Made by a program: the position numbers and the translations under genes. The notes under the pieces are model-generated. The model had not been told where the DNA came from, searched no databases, and saw nothing but the letters and a program-made list of their open reading frames with translations. A DNA stretch of 63,125 nucleotides from Planctomycetota bacterium (GTDB taxonomy: Bacteria > Planctomycetota > Brocadiia > JAADGH01). The number at the start of each line of letters is the position of its first letter. Positions within the stretch are counted from its first letter, which is position 1. Of the stretch, positions 51,115-60,700 are shown piece after piece. The stretch spans positions 1 through 63,125 of the forward strand of contig JAADGH010000250.1 in the NCBI GenBank assembly GCA_013152475.1. Reading direction: 5' to 3'.

Positions 51115-52095
51115 TCACGACTTGCTCACCACATGTTTCTCGTAATACTTCAGTGCCAGGCATGGGCCGATGCAGCGCAGGCTCTTGCAATGGGCCGTGT
51201 CGCACTGCACTCCAAGCTCCTTGTCCACAGCGACCATTCGCCTGCACAGTTCGTCGTAAACCTCGTCCATGCTCCGGTAGTCGAAGATATTTCGGATTCG
51301 CAGCTCGGGGTGCCCCTGGAAGGCGTAGCACCAGTGGGTCGAGAAATCCGGCATGAGGTCCAGGTTCCCCGCGCAGAAAGTTTTCAAGTTGCTAACCACA
51401 GGGGCCAATCGGTTGAACACCTCCTCCGACATCATGCACAGGTTGACACAGCACTCGTTCGTAAAGCCCAGGTTGGGACGGATGCGATGGCACTCCTCCA
51501 CGATCTCCAGGTATTTGTCGCCATAGCCCAGAGAAAGCTCCCGTGCAAAACGGTTCTCAAAATTCGTCCCGGGGATGGCAATTCCGATTCGGATGCCCCC
51601 GATGGACTGCGGCTCATCCTGTTTCAGCAAGTCGTACAAAAAGGTGAAGTCCTGGTCCTCCGCGACGATCGTAACTGCCAGACAGAGCCCGCGAAAAACG
51701 CTCTCCTCCCGGAGGAGTTTCAGGTTTGCGAAAAGAAGATCGCGCTCATCATCGCGGTAGCCGGGAAGCCCACTGACATTCACCAGCGCCCCGATCCGGC
51801 GTGGCGCCAGCTCGCGCAGCAGGACTTGGTCGCAGAGGAGGTTGCTAAGGAGTTGAACATCGGTGGTCCGGTTCAGGCGCAGAATGAGATCGACGATCTC
51901 GACCAACTGCGGATGGAGCGTCGGCTCGCCACCCATGACGCTCACCAGCGGCCTCTGCACGTGTGGCAGGTTGGCGAAGCGGCAGATCCGCTCCACGTCA
52001 TCGAGACTCATCATCCGATGGGGCTCATCCTTGAAGGACCCCTCGAAACAGAAGTCGCAGCGGCGATTGCATTTGTTCGTGATAACGAGAATCAT
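51115..52095 (-). CDS. Radical SAM protein C of a tandem triplet, first in transcription
   Basis: The 326-residue protein keeps CNRRCDFCFEG, VMGGEPTLHPQ, GYGDKYLEIVE, STHWCYAF and the C-terminal CDTAHCKSLRCIGPC set. It is closest to the promoter. Upstream the minus strand offers a perfect TATAAT at 52161-52166 and a 9-codon minicistron (ATGGTTGGTAAAGACAG...TAA) just before the start; no precursor peptide gene is seen within about 130 bases. The substrate is unknown. Confidence 0.85.
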   Translation of the reverse strand: MILVITNKCNRRCDFCFEGSFKDEPHRMMSLDDVERICRFANLPHVQRPLVSVMGGEPTLHPQLVEIVDLILRLNRTTDVQLLSNLLCDQVLLRELAPRRIGALVNVSGLPGYRDDERDLLFANLKLLREESVFRGLCLAVTIVAEDQDFTFLYDLLKQDEPQSIGGIRIGIAIPGTNFENRFARELSLGYGDKYLEIVEECHRIRPNLGFTNECCVNLCMMSEEVFNRLAPVVSNLKTFCAGNLDLMPDFSTHWCYAFQGHPELRIRNIFDYRSMDEVYDELCRRMVAVDKELGVQCDTAHCKSLRCIGPCLALKYYEKHVVSKS

Positions 52096-52160
52096 CTCAC
52101 CGGTTTCTTAATCGTCCCCTCTGTCTTTACCAACCATCCGCCTTCCCTACTATTGATTTG

Positions 52161-52166
52161 ATTATA
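52161..52166 (-). promoter_or_regulatory. -10 box of the radical SAM triplet
   Basis: A perfect TATAAT on the minus strand. No good -35 is found at 16-18 bases, so an activator or another sigma contact may be needed. Transcription would begin about 60 bases before the ATG at 52095. Confidence 0.4.
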
Positions 52167-52225
52167 CCGCAATCCTCAAGAAAATGGCATGGAAACTTCT
52201 CGTCGGAAAGCCATCTCAAGGGCCA

Positions 52226-53476
52226 TCACGCATCGAGAAGCTGCTTCACCATCCCATCGGGGACACTCGCGGCGTGAACATGAGGGAAGCCGCCGCGATT
52301 CGAGTTGAAGATGACCCACTTGAGGTCCGGCGTCAGGTAGGGGTGCACGTGCGTGTTCTGCGCTTTGCCCATCGACGTCTTCGATTCACACACGACAGCC
52401 GTCTTGCCGGTCTGCGTCGAGCCGATGACGATCTTGTATGCACCCTGACAGTCGTCACAGGAAAAAAGCCGGCCGCATCGCGAGACGCCGACGTGAATGA
52501 ACCTGTATCCCTTGGCCGCCACGCGCGCAGGCTTCCCTTCGCGCACTGCGAGGAGATTGCCCTTTTCGTATGAGTAGTCCTCCCCGGCGCCAACCGTCAG
52601 GAGCATCTCACGCGTCTTGCCGATCCATGCATGGTGTCCCGTGCAAGGTGTAGTGTAGGGCTTGCCGACCTGGAGCTCGATCCGCTGGCCATCGGGGATG
52701 GTGAGGAGATAGAGCGTTGCCCCCTCGGGTCCCGTGCTGCGAATCATCTTGCCCTTCTCGTCCCGTTTCCCACCGCGATTGTGTTGGATCATCACACGAT
52801 CCCCCGTGCCAGGCTCGAATTGCGGATGGGCGTTGAAGGTATAGGGGTCCTGGTCGATGACGGCCTCCTCCCCCTTCTTCAGGTCCACGAGCAGGATACC
52901 GTACATCTTGTATTCGTCGTCCATGCACTTGCCGCGCAGGTAGTAGCGATGGTCGGAGGTCACGGTACCCAGGCTCCAGGTCCATCGCTTCCCCTTCAGC
53001 TCATACACCTTCTCCGGCTTGCCGTCGGAGAGGTCGGCGCGCATGAGGTCCAGTGTATCGCCCTCACCATGCTTCACGTAGTAGAATGTCCCGTCGGGCG
53101 TGATGGCGCAGCCCGACGTGCTTGCCGCCGTGTCGAGAACATGCTTTTTCCACGTCCCGATCTCGACCACAACGAACTCTGACTGTCTGCCGCGCTTGGG
53201 ATAATTCTTGCGGCGAAAGTAGACGAAGTAGCGAGAGTCGGCGGAGCAGTATGGGACTTCGCAATAGATGTTCGAGTGATGATTTTCCTCCGTCGTCACC
53301 TGCCAGATTTCGGACCCCGTCTCCTGTGTTTCCACGTGGATTCCTCCCCCAGCGGCAGCGCCTTCCTGGGCCATGCCAACCCTCGCCGCGCCAAGGGCGC
53401 CGGCCGTGCCGAGAAGCATGTCACGCATTGCGCGCCGTCGGGTGATTCGCCGCTTTCCCGTTTTCCCTGGGTTCAT
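52226..53476 (-). CDS. PL22-like oligogalacturonate lyase, Tat-exported
   Basis: The 416-residue protein has a twin-arginine-like leader (RRITRRRAMRDMLLGTAGALGAA) and then a seven-bladed propeller with repeated Asp-box-like strands. The pattern Q-N-T-H-V-H (Q373, H376, H378) matches the Gln-x2-His-x-His manganese ligands of PL22 oligogalacturonate lyases, and the upstream GHHAWIG supplies the further His. Such enzymes cut short unsaturated galacturonides by beta-elimination. Export by Tat would fit a cofactor-containing enzyme acting in the periplasm. The SGNH hydrolase gene is divergent on the other side; the radical SAM promoter region follows its stop. Confidence 0.75.
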   Translation of the reverse strand: MNPGKTGKRRITRRRAMRDMLLGTAGALGAARVGMAQEGAAAGGGIHVETQETGSEIWQVTTEENHHSNIYCEVPYCSADSRYFVYFRRKNYPKRGRQSEFVVVEIGTWKKHVLDTAASTSGCAITPDGTFYYVKHGEGDTLDLMRADLSDGKPEKVYELKGKRWTWSLGTVTSDHRYYLRGKCMDDEYKMYGILLVDLKKGEEAVIDQDPYTFNAHPQFEPGTGDRVMIQHNRGGKRDEKGKMIRSTGPEGATLYLLTIPDGQRIELQVGKPYTTPCTGHHAWIGKTREMLLTVGAGEDYSYEKGNLLAVREGKPARVAAKGYRFIHVGVSRCGRLFSCDDCQGAYKIVIGSTQTGKTAVVCESKTSMGKAQNTHVHPYLTPDLKWVIFNSNRGGFPHVHAASVPDGMVKQLLDA

Positions 53477-53565
53477 AGAATCTTGCTCATCTTCCGGTCA
53501 TAACGGTTTTACATCATGAACCTACGCTTTTCCGTTCGGAAGTCAAGCCTTTTCGTCGCACCACC

Positions 53566-53594
53566 TTGACACCGACAGGAAAGCATGGTGAAAT
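53566..53594 (+). promoter_or_regulatory. Promoter of the SGNH hydrolase-dipeptidase pair
   Basis: A perfect TTGACA (53566-53571), 17 bases and TGAAAT (53589-53594). The start would be near 53601, 36 bases before the GTG at 53637. Confidence 0.55.
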
Positions 53595-53636
53595 CCATGC
53601 GGCTTGAAAGTGGACTTGCCACGAAAGGAGACCGGC

Positions 53637-55112
53637 GTGCGAGAGAAAGGATGGGTAGTCGGTATGATGATGCTTCTGGCGGCGGTGGTGAGCAATGCTG
53701 ACGATGACAAGATTCCCCCGATCCCGCCTCATCCTGATGAGGTCTATTTTGGCGCGCGCATCCCACGCACCATGACCTTGCTCGAGACAAGCAACGAGAA
53801 ACTCAAGCGCAACGTGAAGATCCTCTTCTACGGCCAGTCCATCGTCGCCGGCCACTGGACGAAGATCGTCGAAGAGGAACTGCGGAAGCGCTACCCGAAC
53901 GCCAACCTGATCGTCGAGAACCGCGCCATTGGCGGCCACACGGCCCCGACGCTCGTGCGCTGCGCCGTGGCCGATCTCTATCCGTTCTACCCCGACCTCG
54001 TCCTCTTCCATGTCTACGGCGGCGAGGCGACGGGCGAGCTGGAGCGCATCTTCTCGAACATCCGCCGATACACGACGGCCGAGATCATGACCTTCACCCA
54101 CCACATGGCCTGGCCACGCGAAGGCGGCGCGGCGGCCCTGGCCAAGCGAACCAAGTCCGATGAACTCTCGGCCGACATGACGCGCTACCTGGCGCAGAAG
54201 TACAACTGCGAGCTGGTCGAGGTCCGGAAGGAGTGGGACGACTACCTCAAACACCACAAGCTGGAGGCAAAGGACTTCCTCGGCGACACGGTGCACCCCA
54301 ACAAGAAAGGCGGACAGCTCCTGGCCGGGCTGGTTCTGCGACACTTCAGATACAACACGCTCTCCCCGGCGGGATGGTCGGACCGGATTCGCACTTACGA
54401 AACACGGCGCGCGCTGGAGGAAAGGACCGATGAGATCACCTTCACCGGAAAGCCCTGGAAGAAAAGCACGTACGGGGTGATCGGAAGTTCGAAAGAGAAG
54501 GACAGCGCGCTCCGACTCGCGTTCAAGGGGAACCGCGTGGACGTGATTGCCTTCCCCGTCAAGGGCACGCTCGGCACCGCGACGATTCGGATCGACGGCA
54601 AGGCGCCATCGTCTTTTCCCGAATGCTACGTCCCCACCCGAACCAGCCCTACACCCAAGGTAACCTGGCCGGCGATCAAACGGGTAACCCTCGGCAAGGA
54701 CCCGGTCGCGGAGGACTGGACGCTGAAAATCACGGAGATTTCCGACGACTGCAAGCAGTTCAAGTATAACGTGATCGGATCGGTCACCGGCCCCGACGGC
54801 AGCGGCACGCATAACAAGCGGTTCGTGTCAAAGTCAGGCCGAATCATCATCGAGCCGCGTGACTTCGGCATCGCTACGGCGTGCAGATATCGGAAGATCA
54901 AGTTGCCGGTGGGCTACGAGGTCAAGTGGAAGGTCGTGTGCATGGGCGTGGACACATGGAAACCGAAGCCCATCGAGGACCCGGCCCTCGAAGACCTGTA
55001 CACACTCGTCCAGGGATTGAAAAACACTGATCACGTACTCGAGATCATCCCGGACGGCAACGGGCAGGTCCCGGTCAGGTCCATCATCGTCCATCGCCCG
55101 CCGCTGCGGTAA
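53637..55112 (+). CDS. Secreted SGNH/GDSL hydrolase
   Basis: The 491-residue protein has a signal peptide (MREKGWVVGMMMLLAAVVSNA). The SGNH domain (about 55-245) has block I LFYGQSIVAG (Ser68), the Gly region AIGGHT, and block V DTVHPNKKGG, with the Asp and His (near 218-221) of the catalytic triad. A C-terminal beta-rich domain (about 260-490) is likely carbohydrate-binding or esterase-associated. It would remove acetyl or other acyl groups from polysaccharide. GTG 53637 is chosen over a TTG at 53604 because AAAGGAG lies 6 bases before it and a proper signal peptide results. The M19 dipeptidase gene follows after 15 bases. Confidence 0.8.
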   Translation: MREKGWVVGMMMLLAAVVSNADDDKIPPIPPHPDEVYFGARIPRTMTLLETSNEKLKRNVKILFYGQSIVAGHWTKIVEEELRKRYPNANLIVENRAIGGHTAPTLVRCAVADLYPFYPDLVLFHVYGGEATGELERIFSNIRRYTTAEIMTFTHHMAWPREGGAAALAKRTKSDELSADMTRYLAQKYNCELVEVRKEWDDYLKHHKLEAKDFLGDTVHPNKKGGQLLAGLVLRHFRYNTLSPAGWSDRIRTYETRRALEERTDEITFTGKPWKKSTYGVIGSSKEKDSALRLAFKGNRVDVIAFPVKGTLGTATIRIDGKAPSSFPECYVPTRTSPTPKVTWPAIKRVTLGKDPVAEDWTLKITEISDDCKQFKYNVIGSVTGPDGSGTHNKRFVSKSGRIIIEPRDFGIATACRYRKIKLPVGYEVKWKVVCMGVDTWKPKPIEDPALEDLYTLVQGLKNTDHVLEIIPDGNGQVPVRSIIVHRPPLR

Positions 55113-55127
55113 GCAAAGGAGACTCAC

Positions 55128-56369
55128 GTGAATGAGCGAATCGAGGAAGCCAAACAAGCCGCACTGGATGCCTTAAAGCCAAACCAGAAGGATCTGGAGC
55201 ATGGGCTGGAGCTGCACGCCAACTCCATCGTGTGCGAGTCGTACGGCTTCACCCCCCGTGCCGCGATTGACGGCAATGCCATCGCCGCAGCTATCGAGGC
55301 GGGGGCATCGGACATCGAGCTCCAGGACATGCGAGAGGAAACGATGATGCTCCGTGTGGCCACCGTCCCCGAGGAGAAAGAGGAATTCATCGAGGCCTGG
55401 GACGCCGCCGGCGTCACGTGCATCGGCGAAAACTCCGGCGAAGAGAACCAGGCCCCCCTGACGCTCATCAAACGGCTCGCGCGATTCAACCACCTCACGG
55501 ACCTGATGCCCGACTGCCTCATCCGCGCTGCCTGGCCGGAGGACATCATCCGCGCCAAGAAGGAGGGCAAGCGCTGCCTCTATCTCAACTGCAACGGGGT
55601 ACCCCTCACTCAGAGCTGGCGAGCCGTGGAGGATGAGCTGCGCTACATCCGCATCTTCTTCCAGCTCGGCTGTCGGATGATGCATCTGACTTACAACCGC
55701 CGTAACATGCTGGGCGACGGGTGTGCCGAGCCGGACAACGCCGGTCTGAGCGACTTTGGCCGCACGGTCATTGCCGAGATGAACCGCGTGGGCGTGATCG
55801 TTGACACCGCCCACTCCGGCTGGAAAACGACGCTGGAGGCCGCGAAGGCATCCGAAGCGCCGATGGTCGTCAGCCATTCCACTTGTTGCGCCCTGAACGA
55901 GCATATTCGGAGCAAGCCGGACGAGGTCATCCGCGCCGTGTGCGACACGGACGGCTACATGGGCATTTGCGCCATCCCCTCGTTCCTCGGCGGCACGGGC
56001 GACATCACGGCCTTCCTCAACCACATCGAGTACGTAGTCAAGAACTTCGGCGTGGATTACGCCGCCATCGGCACGGACATTTCCTACGTCTCCAGCCGGG
56101 CATCCGAAGAGAACAAGAAGATCACCAGCCGTCCCAGGGAGCGGAAGCGGTGGGAGAACTTCTGGCCGGAGAACGTGTTCAAGAGTGAGTTCAAGGAACC
56201 ACGCTACCCCCTGAGTCTGTCATGGACCAACTGGCCCTACTTCACGGTCGGCCTCGTCCAGCGCGGCTACTCCGACGAGGACATCCAGAAGATCCTCGGC
56301 GGGAACGTCCTGCGCGTCAGCCAGGCTGTCCTGGACCATGCGGGAGTGGGGCCAAAGACGGGGCAATGA
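55128..56369 (+). CDS. Membrane dipeptidase family (peptidase M19) protein
   Basis: The 413-residue protein has the M19 marks: LTYNRRNMLGDGC followed by GLSDFGR, IVDTAHSG with a metal His, VSHSTCCAL with another, GICAIPSFLG, and IGTDIS with the last Asp. The first metal site, normally an H-x-D near the N-terminus, appears as ELHANSIVCES, so it is altered (His without the usual H-x-D). It may be a dipeptidase, a beta-lactam-like amidase or a related hydrolase. No signal peptide is seen. The start GTG 55128 is preceded by AAAGGAG at 6 bases. Cotranscribed with the SGNH hydrolase. Confidence 0.8.
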   Translation: MNERIEEAKQAALDALKPNQKDLEHGLELHANSIVCESYGFTPRAAIDGNAIAAAIEAGASDIELQDMREETMMLRVATVPEEKEEFIEAWDAAGVTCIGENSGEENQAPLTLIKRLARFNHLTDLMPDCLIRAAWPEDIIRAKKEGKRCLYLNCNGVPLTQSWRAVEDELRYIRIFFQLGCRMMHLTYNRRNMLGDGCAEPDNAGLSDFGRTVIAEMNRVGVIVDTAHSGWKTTLEAAKASEAPMVVSHSTCCALNEHIRSKPDEVIRAVCDTDGYMGICAIPSFLGGTGDITAFLNHIEYVVKNFGVDYAAIGTDISYVSSRASEENKKITSRPRERKRWENFWPENVFKSEFKEPRYPLSLSWTNWPYFTVGLVQRGYSDEDIQKILGGNVLRVSQAVLDHAGVGPKTGQ

Positions 56370-56434
56370 CAGGTTGAGACCGATTCGCGTTGGTTGATCC
56401 AAGAGAAGACCGCAGCGCTTGGCCCAAAGCACAG

Positions 56435-56788
56435 TCATGTCTTTTCGTCTGTGATTTCCTCCAGCCGATCGAGGATCCGCAGGTGCCGCCGCTCATTCGC
56501 CATCGCGAAGAACACGAAGATGAGCACGATGAGGACGATCGCGAAGCAGAACAGGGTAACCACAGGCAGGAGCACCGCCGCCATCTTGAGCGTTGACTGC
56601 GGCATCTCATCCGCCGCAATCCGCGACAGCACCGCAAACGGGTTGACCAGCATCGGGCTCCACACGAACAGGCCAACGACGAGCGCCCCAAGCGCCGCAA
56701 TCAGGATGACGCCGACGAGGGGCCACGACGTGGCAAGCTTGCGGCGCTTCGAGATGAAATCCCGGTCTTCTTCGTTCAGCATCCGCAT
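56435..56788 (-). CDS. Small membrane protein with two helices, 117 residues
   Basis: The protein has a charged N-terminus (EEDRDFISKRRK), two hydrophobic helices (about residues 22-42 and 65-92) and a charged C-terminal coil (RRHLRILDRLEEITDEKT). Both termini would be in the cytoplasm. No family recognised. AGAGG lies before the ATG at 56788; 56782 is a second candidate with better spacing. It follows the other small membrane gene after 7 bases. Confidence 0.6.
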   Translation of the reverse strand: MRMLNEEDRDFISKRRKLATSWPLVGVILIAALGALVVGLFVWSPMLVNPFAVLSRIAADEMPQSTLKMAAVLLPVVTLFCFAIVLIVLIFVFFAMANERRHLRILDRLEEITDEKT

Positions 56789-56795
56789 GTTCCTC

Positions 56796-57077
56796 TCACT
56801 GCTCTGTGTTCTCTTTTTCACCCTCCACAGACTTGGACCGGCTTGAGATAGCCGCAACAAACATGGCAAACGCCATCGCTCCGGCGCCGATGAACAGCCC
56901 CGTGATCATCCCGACGGCCGCCGCGTATCGAACGATGTTCTCCACTTCTGTGAAAAAGCATTCCTTCGCGAACTCCGGCGACAGCGTCGCCACCAGCGCA
57001 CCAAAGCCACATCCCAACGCCCCCGAGAGGAGCCCCGCAGCAAGGATCAGCAAAAAGTTGCGAATGCCGGCATTCAT
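56796..57077 (-). CDS. Small membrane protein with glycine-rich helices, 93 residues
   Basis: Two membrane helices (about 7-30, rich in Gly/Ala/Leu, and about 50-77 with GMITGLFIGAGAMAFAMF) flank a short acidic loop, and the tail is charged. No family recognised. AAGGAG is directly adjacent to the ATG at 57086, too close to use, but 9 bases from the ATG at 57077, which is therefore preferred. It forms a two-gene unit with the 117-residue membrane protein, and the two may form one complex. Confidence 0.6.
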   Translation of the reverse strand: MNAGIRNFLLILAAGLLSGALGCGFGALVATLSPEFAKECFFTEVENIVRYAAAVGMITGLFIGAGAMAFAMFVAAISSRSKSVEGEKENTEQ

Positions 57078-57135
57078 CTGTGCCATCTCCTTCGCCCCTT
57101 ATCACGCGTTCCATTTCCCGGTCAGCACCCTTGAT

Positions 57136-57187
57136 AGGATACAGACTTTGAGAAAAGAATACAAAGACCATTCTTTTCGGGTATAAT
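57136..57187. promoter_or_regulatory. Divergent promoters between the small membrane pair and sixA
   Basis: Minus strand: TTGTAT (57159-57164), 17 bases, TATCCT (57136-57141). Plus strand: a perfect TATAAT at 57182-57187 without a clear -35. The two promoters share about 20 bases. Confidence 0.4.
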
Positions 57188-57226
57188 TTCTCCCCATGTC
57201 ATGCGGACACGGAAAGGACCCAGGTA

Positions 57227-57727
57227 ATGAAGACGCTCTATCTTGTGCGGCACGCAAAGTCAAGCTGGAAGGACCCAGAACAGACAGACATCGACCGCCC
57301 CCTGAACAAGCGAGGGCAGAAGGACGCACCACTCATGGGAAAGGTCCTGAAGAAGGCGGGGGCCAAACCGGACATCATCCTATCCAGCCCCGCCAACCGC
57401 GCCATCACGACGGCGCAGGTGATCGCCGAAAAACTCGGCTATCCCAAGGAGGATATCGCGGAGGTGCAGGCAATCTACGGCGCCGATGTGGGCGATCTGC
57501 TCCAGGTGATCCGGCGGATCGACGATGCACACGAAAGCGCCATGATGTTCGGCCACAACCCGACCTTCCACGAGCTGGCGGAGTCCTTGACGGATACGAC
57601 CATCGAGAAGCTTCCGACATGCGCGGTGGTCTGTGTGGAGTTCGACGTGGACTCCTGGGGCAAGGTCGAGCGGAAAGGGGGCGCGCGCAAGTTCATGGAC
57701 TATCCGAAGAGGCACAAGAAGGAATAG
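57227..57727 (+). CDS. sixA: Phosphohistidine phosphatase SixA
   Basis: The 166-residue protein is a small histidine phosphatase. The start LYLVRHAKSS carries the RHG-type motif (catalytic His9), and RPLNKRGQKDA, SSPANRAITTA and GHNPTFHEL supply the phosphate pocket and the second His. The length and lack of extra domains fit SixA, which removes phosphate from phosphohistidine in relay (HPt) proteins or from the nitrogen-related phosphotransferase system. No signal peptide; cytoplasmic. GGAAAGGACC precedes the ATG. Confidence 0.85.
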   Translation: MKTLYLVRHAKSSWKDPEQTDIDRPLNKRGQKDAPLMGKVLKKAGAKPDIILSSPANRAITTAQVIAEKLGYPKEDIAEVQAIYGADVGDLLQVIRRIDDAHESAMMFGHNPTFHELAESLTDTTIEKLPTCAVVCVEFDVDSWGKVERKGGARKFMDYPKRHKKE

Positions 57728-57774
57728 TCCCTTTGCAGCGTGATCGTCTGGCCAGGCCACCCAACGGGGGACTA
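57725..57774. terminator. Dyad joining the stop codons of sixA and the GH42-like gene
   Basis: TAGTCCC (57725-57731) and GGGACTA (57768-57774) are exact inverse copies and each contains the stop codon of its own gene. Inside is a small TGGCC/GGCCA hairpin. It could be a two-way terminator; no T-run. Confidence 0.3.
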
Positions 57775-60700
57775 CTGAGCCACAGCGAAAGCTGCCTCCG
57801 CCTTTTTCCCGCTGATCACGTCCGTGACGACAACCCGCCACCGCCCCGGCTGCTCGTTCCGGGCCGTCCGGATCGTGCAGGAAAACGCTCCCTTGACGGC
57901 CAGGACGTTGTCCGTATAGGCGCGGCTGAGGGCGCCAGAGGGATCGTGGACCTCCATGCGGAGGACGTGATCGCCGGGCGTTCCCTCGCTGGCGATAACC
58001 TTTGCCCTGATTTCGATGCTCTTCCCTTGCTTCACATTCGCCGGTGAGACCTGGACATCAACGCCCTTGATCTCATAGGGCATGAGGGCGAGAACGGCTG
58101 CCGCCTTGCGTGTCAGGTCGATGCGCGCTGTATCGGTCATGCCGAGATATTTCTTATTGCGAACATCGTAGAGATGTGTCTTACGGCCCACGTTGATCGC
58201 CGTCGGCTCGGCCTCCTCGCGCAGCCGCAGAATGCCCAGCACCGTGATATCGCCCCGGCGAAATGGCGCGCACTCGTAGCCCATATGCTCCGCGCCTTCG
58301 CTGCTGATACGGACGGGCGTCGGCACACCGGCGAGGTTGATGATGTTCCGGATCAGCTCGCGCGACGGCATGTTGTAGCCGAGGAAACCGTTCAGGTAGA
58401 TCGCCCTGCCCTTGCCGAGTTCATGGAGCACAATGGCCGGCTCGCCGTTGGCATGGGTCGCAGTGGTCTCGACTCGTGGCGCGATCTCGTCACGCCCGGC
58501 AAGTTTCAGGCCCTTCGGGATTCGGGGCAGCGCGTCCGATGCGGCAATCGTCAATGCCGATGGCTCGATCTTGCGGCAGACCTCGTTGCGTGCGATGCCG
58601 AAGAGGTCTTCCACGCCCTTGCGCGAATTGATCGGCCGGCCGTTCTCGGTCGCCGCGCCCGTGCCGATGTCACCAACAACCGTCCCGCCGTTCTCGACGA
58701 ACTTCTTGATCTCGACCAGCGCCGTGTCCGACAGGCAGAGCGAGCAGGGGAGAAACAGAACCTTGAAGTCGCTAAGCTGCCCGGCATCGATCTGGTCCGT
58801 GCCGATCCATCGCGGCGTCGCGCCCAGCTCGCGGAGCATGCGCGTCACGTTCACCCGCGATTTGAAGTACCAAGCGTACAGGCTCGTCGTGTCCGGGCCG
58901 AACGTCTTCTCCACGTCCGACCAAGCCCACGACAGATGGTCGCTCGGCTGGGAGTAGAGTACCGCCACGGGCGAATATACTTTTTCGTAATCGACAAAGA
59001 TCTTCCCGACGCCCCGTGTCAGGTCGCTCAGCCCGGACTTGAGCCACGTCGAGCTCTTGGTATGCGCCAGGCGCGGATGGATGAAGGCCCAGAAGCTCAT
59101 GGATTTCGCCCCGTGCCGCACCCCCAGCGACACCGGCCCCCACGGCGTACAGCCCTTGCACCCCATGAAGGCCATCCACCACGGCTTGAACTCCGCGCCC
59201 TGCTCGCTTCGGTCATACCAGATCCATCCGGGGGCGGGGCATTCCGGGCGCATGAACGATTTGCGGATGTCCATCTTCTGCCGAATAACGGTGCTCATGT
59301 CCACCGTGTCTTCCTCGAAGGCGTCGTCCTCCCTCGGCGGGCGGATGTGATCGATAATGGTAGGGTATTCGATGGTCATGTCCACATGCCGCGAGACTGT
59401 TTCGTAGTTCCAACCGGCGAAGGGCATCTGGCCGAAGGAATTCGAGAAAGCGGTTCGAAGCTCCGGGTACTTCTTCTTCATGCCCTCGCGGGTAAGCATC
59501 AGTCCGTCCAGCCACACCTCCTCCATGAACATGCGCCACTCCACCCACGGCGCGGGGTTATCCCGCTCGCGCGCCTCGGGGTAGAGCATCGGCTCGACCT
59601 CGTCGATCGATTTGAGATCCGTGCTCCATTCCTCGTTGAGACGTTCGACGGTCTTGTATTTTTCTTTGAGCCACGCGCGGAATCGCTTGACACAATGCTC
59701 GCTTGCGCAAACATCGAAGGGAGCATAGCGCGCACCGGTCAGCTCGCTCTCGTCCTCCAGTGAGGCAAGGGCCACCGGCCCGACGCGCCGCAGCCAGACA
59801 CCGAGGTCCTCATACGCATCGCGGATGCCCTTCCGCACCTCCGGGTCGCTGAGACATGGGCTACGCACGTGGGACTTGGCCGTGCCCCGGCGGTTGAAGC
59901 TGAAGGCGCGTACCTTGGCCGCGCCCCAGTACATCACCGGGGCCGCCGCTTCCAGCGTCTCGAAGGTGTAGCGTCGCGGGATCACCATGCCCTCGATGCC
60001 GATGTCCCGGGCGATGTCCATGAAGTAGGGCCGGATGTAGGCGTTGCGCACACTGAACTGCGACGTGGAGGCCAGGTAGTCGTCCCACACCGGCTGGGCC
60101 TCAGGCAGATAGACGTAGGCGTCCTCCTCCAGCAGCACTCCCTTCGGACCACGGATGCTCACCCGCACCCGATTGAGCACCGTCAGGGAGTTGCCCGTGG
60201 GGAGGGAAAAGCGCTGCTCGCTGCCGCCGGCCGGGATAGTAAGCTTCTTGTCCTGCGTGGCGATGAGCCGGCCGTACATGTCGGTCAGCTCGATGTGGAC
60301 CTGCGCATCGCGGGGATCGGCGGCGTTCTGAAGTTTCGCAAAAATGACGGCCTTGTCCCCTCTGCGATAGAACAGCCTTTCCGCATCCAGCGCCGTGAGG
60401 AGGAACGTGTCCTTCTCCAGAGCCAGGCCCTGTCCTTGCGGGATGGCGATCCGGGCGACGGCGGGGGTCATCGCCGAATCCACCATCGGCAGGACCAGCC
60501 GCTGCTCGCCCTTGCCGGAGGCGACCTTGATCCGCTGCATCTCCGCGCCGATGAGCTTGCCGTTTACATCAAGGATCTCGATCTTGACGTCCGTCTCCTG
60601 CTCCTTCCCCTTGTTCTCGACATTCGCAATCACGACGGTTGAATCCGAACGCCGGCCGCGTTCCTTTTCCGCCGCCACAGCCGCGAATGAAATCGGCGAC

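Noticed and set aside
52096..52225. RiPP precursor peptide for the radical SAM enzymes
   Set aside because: The only small frame has nine codons without a leader-core layout or Cys, and none was seen at the gaps between the genes.
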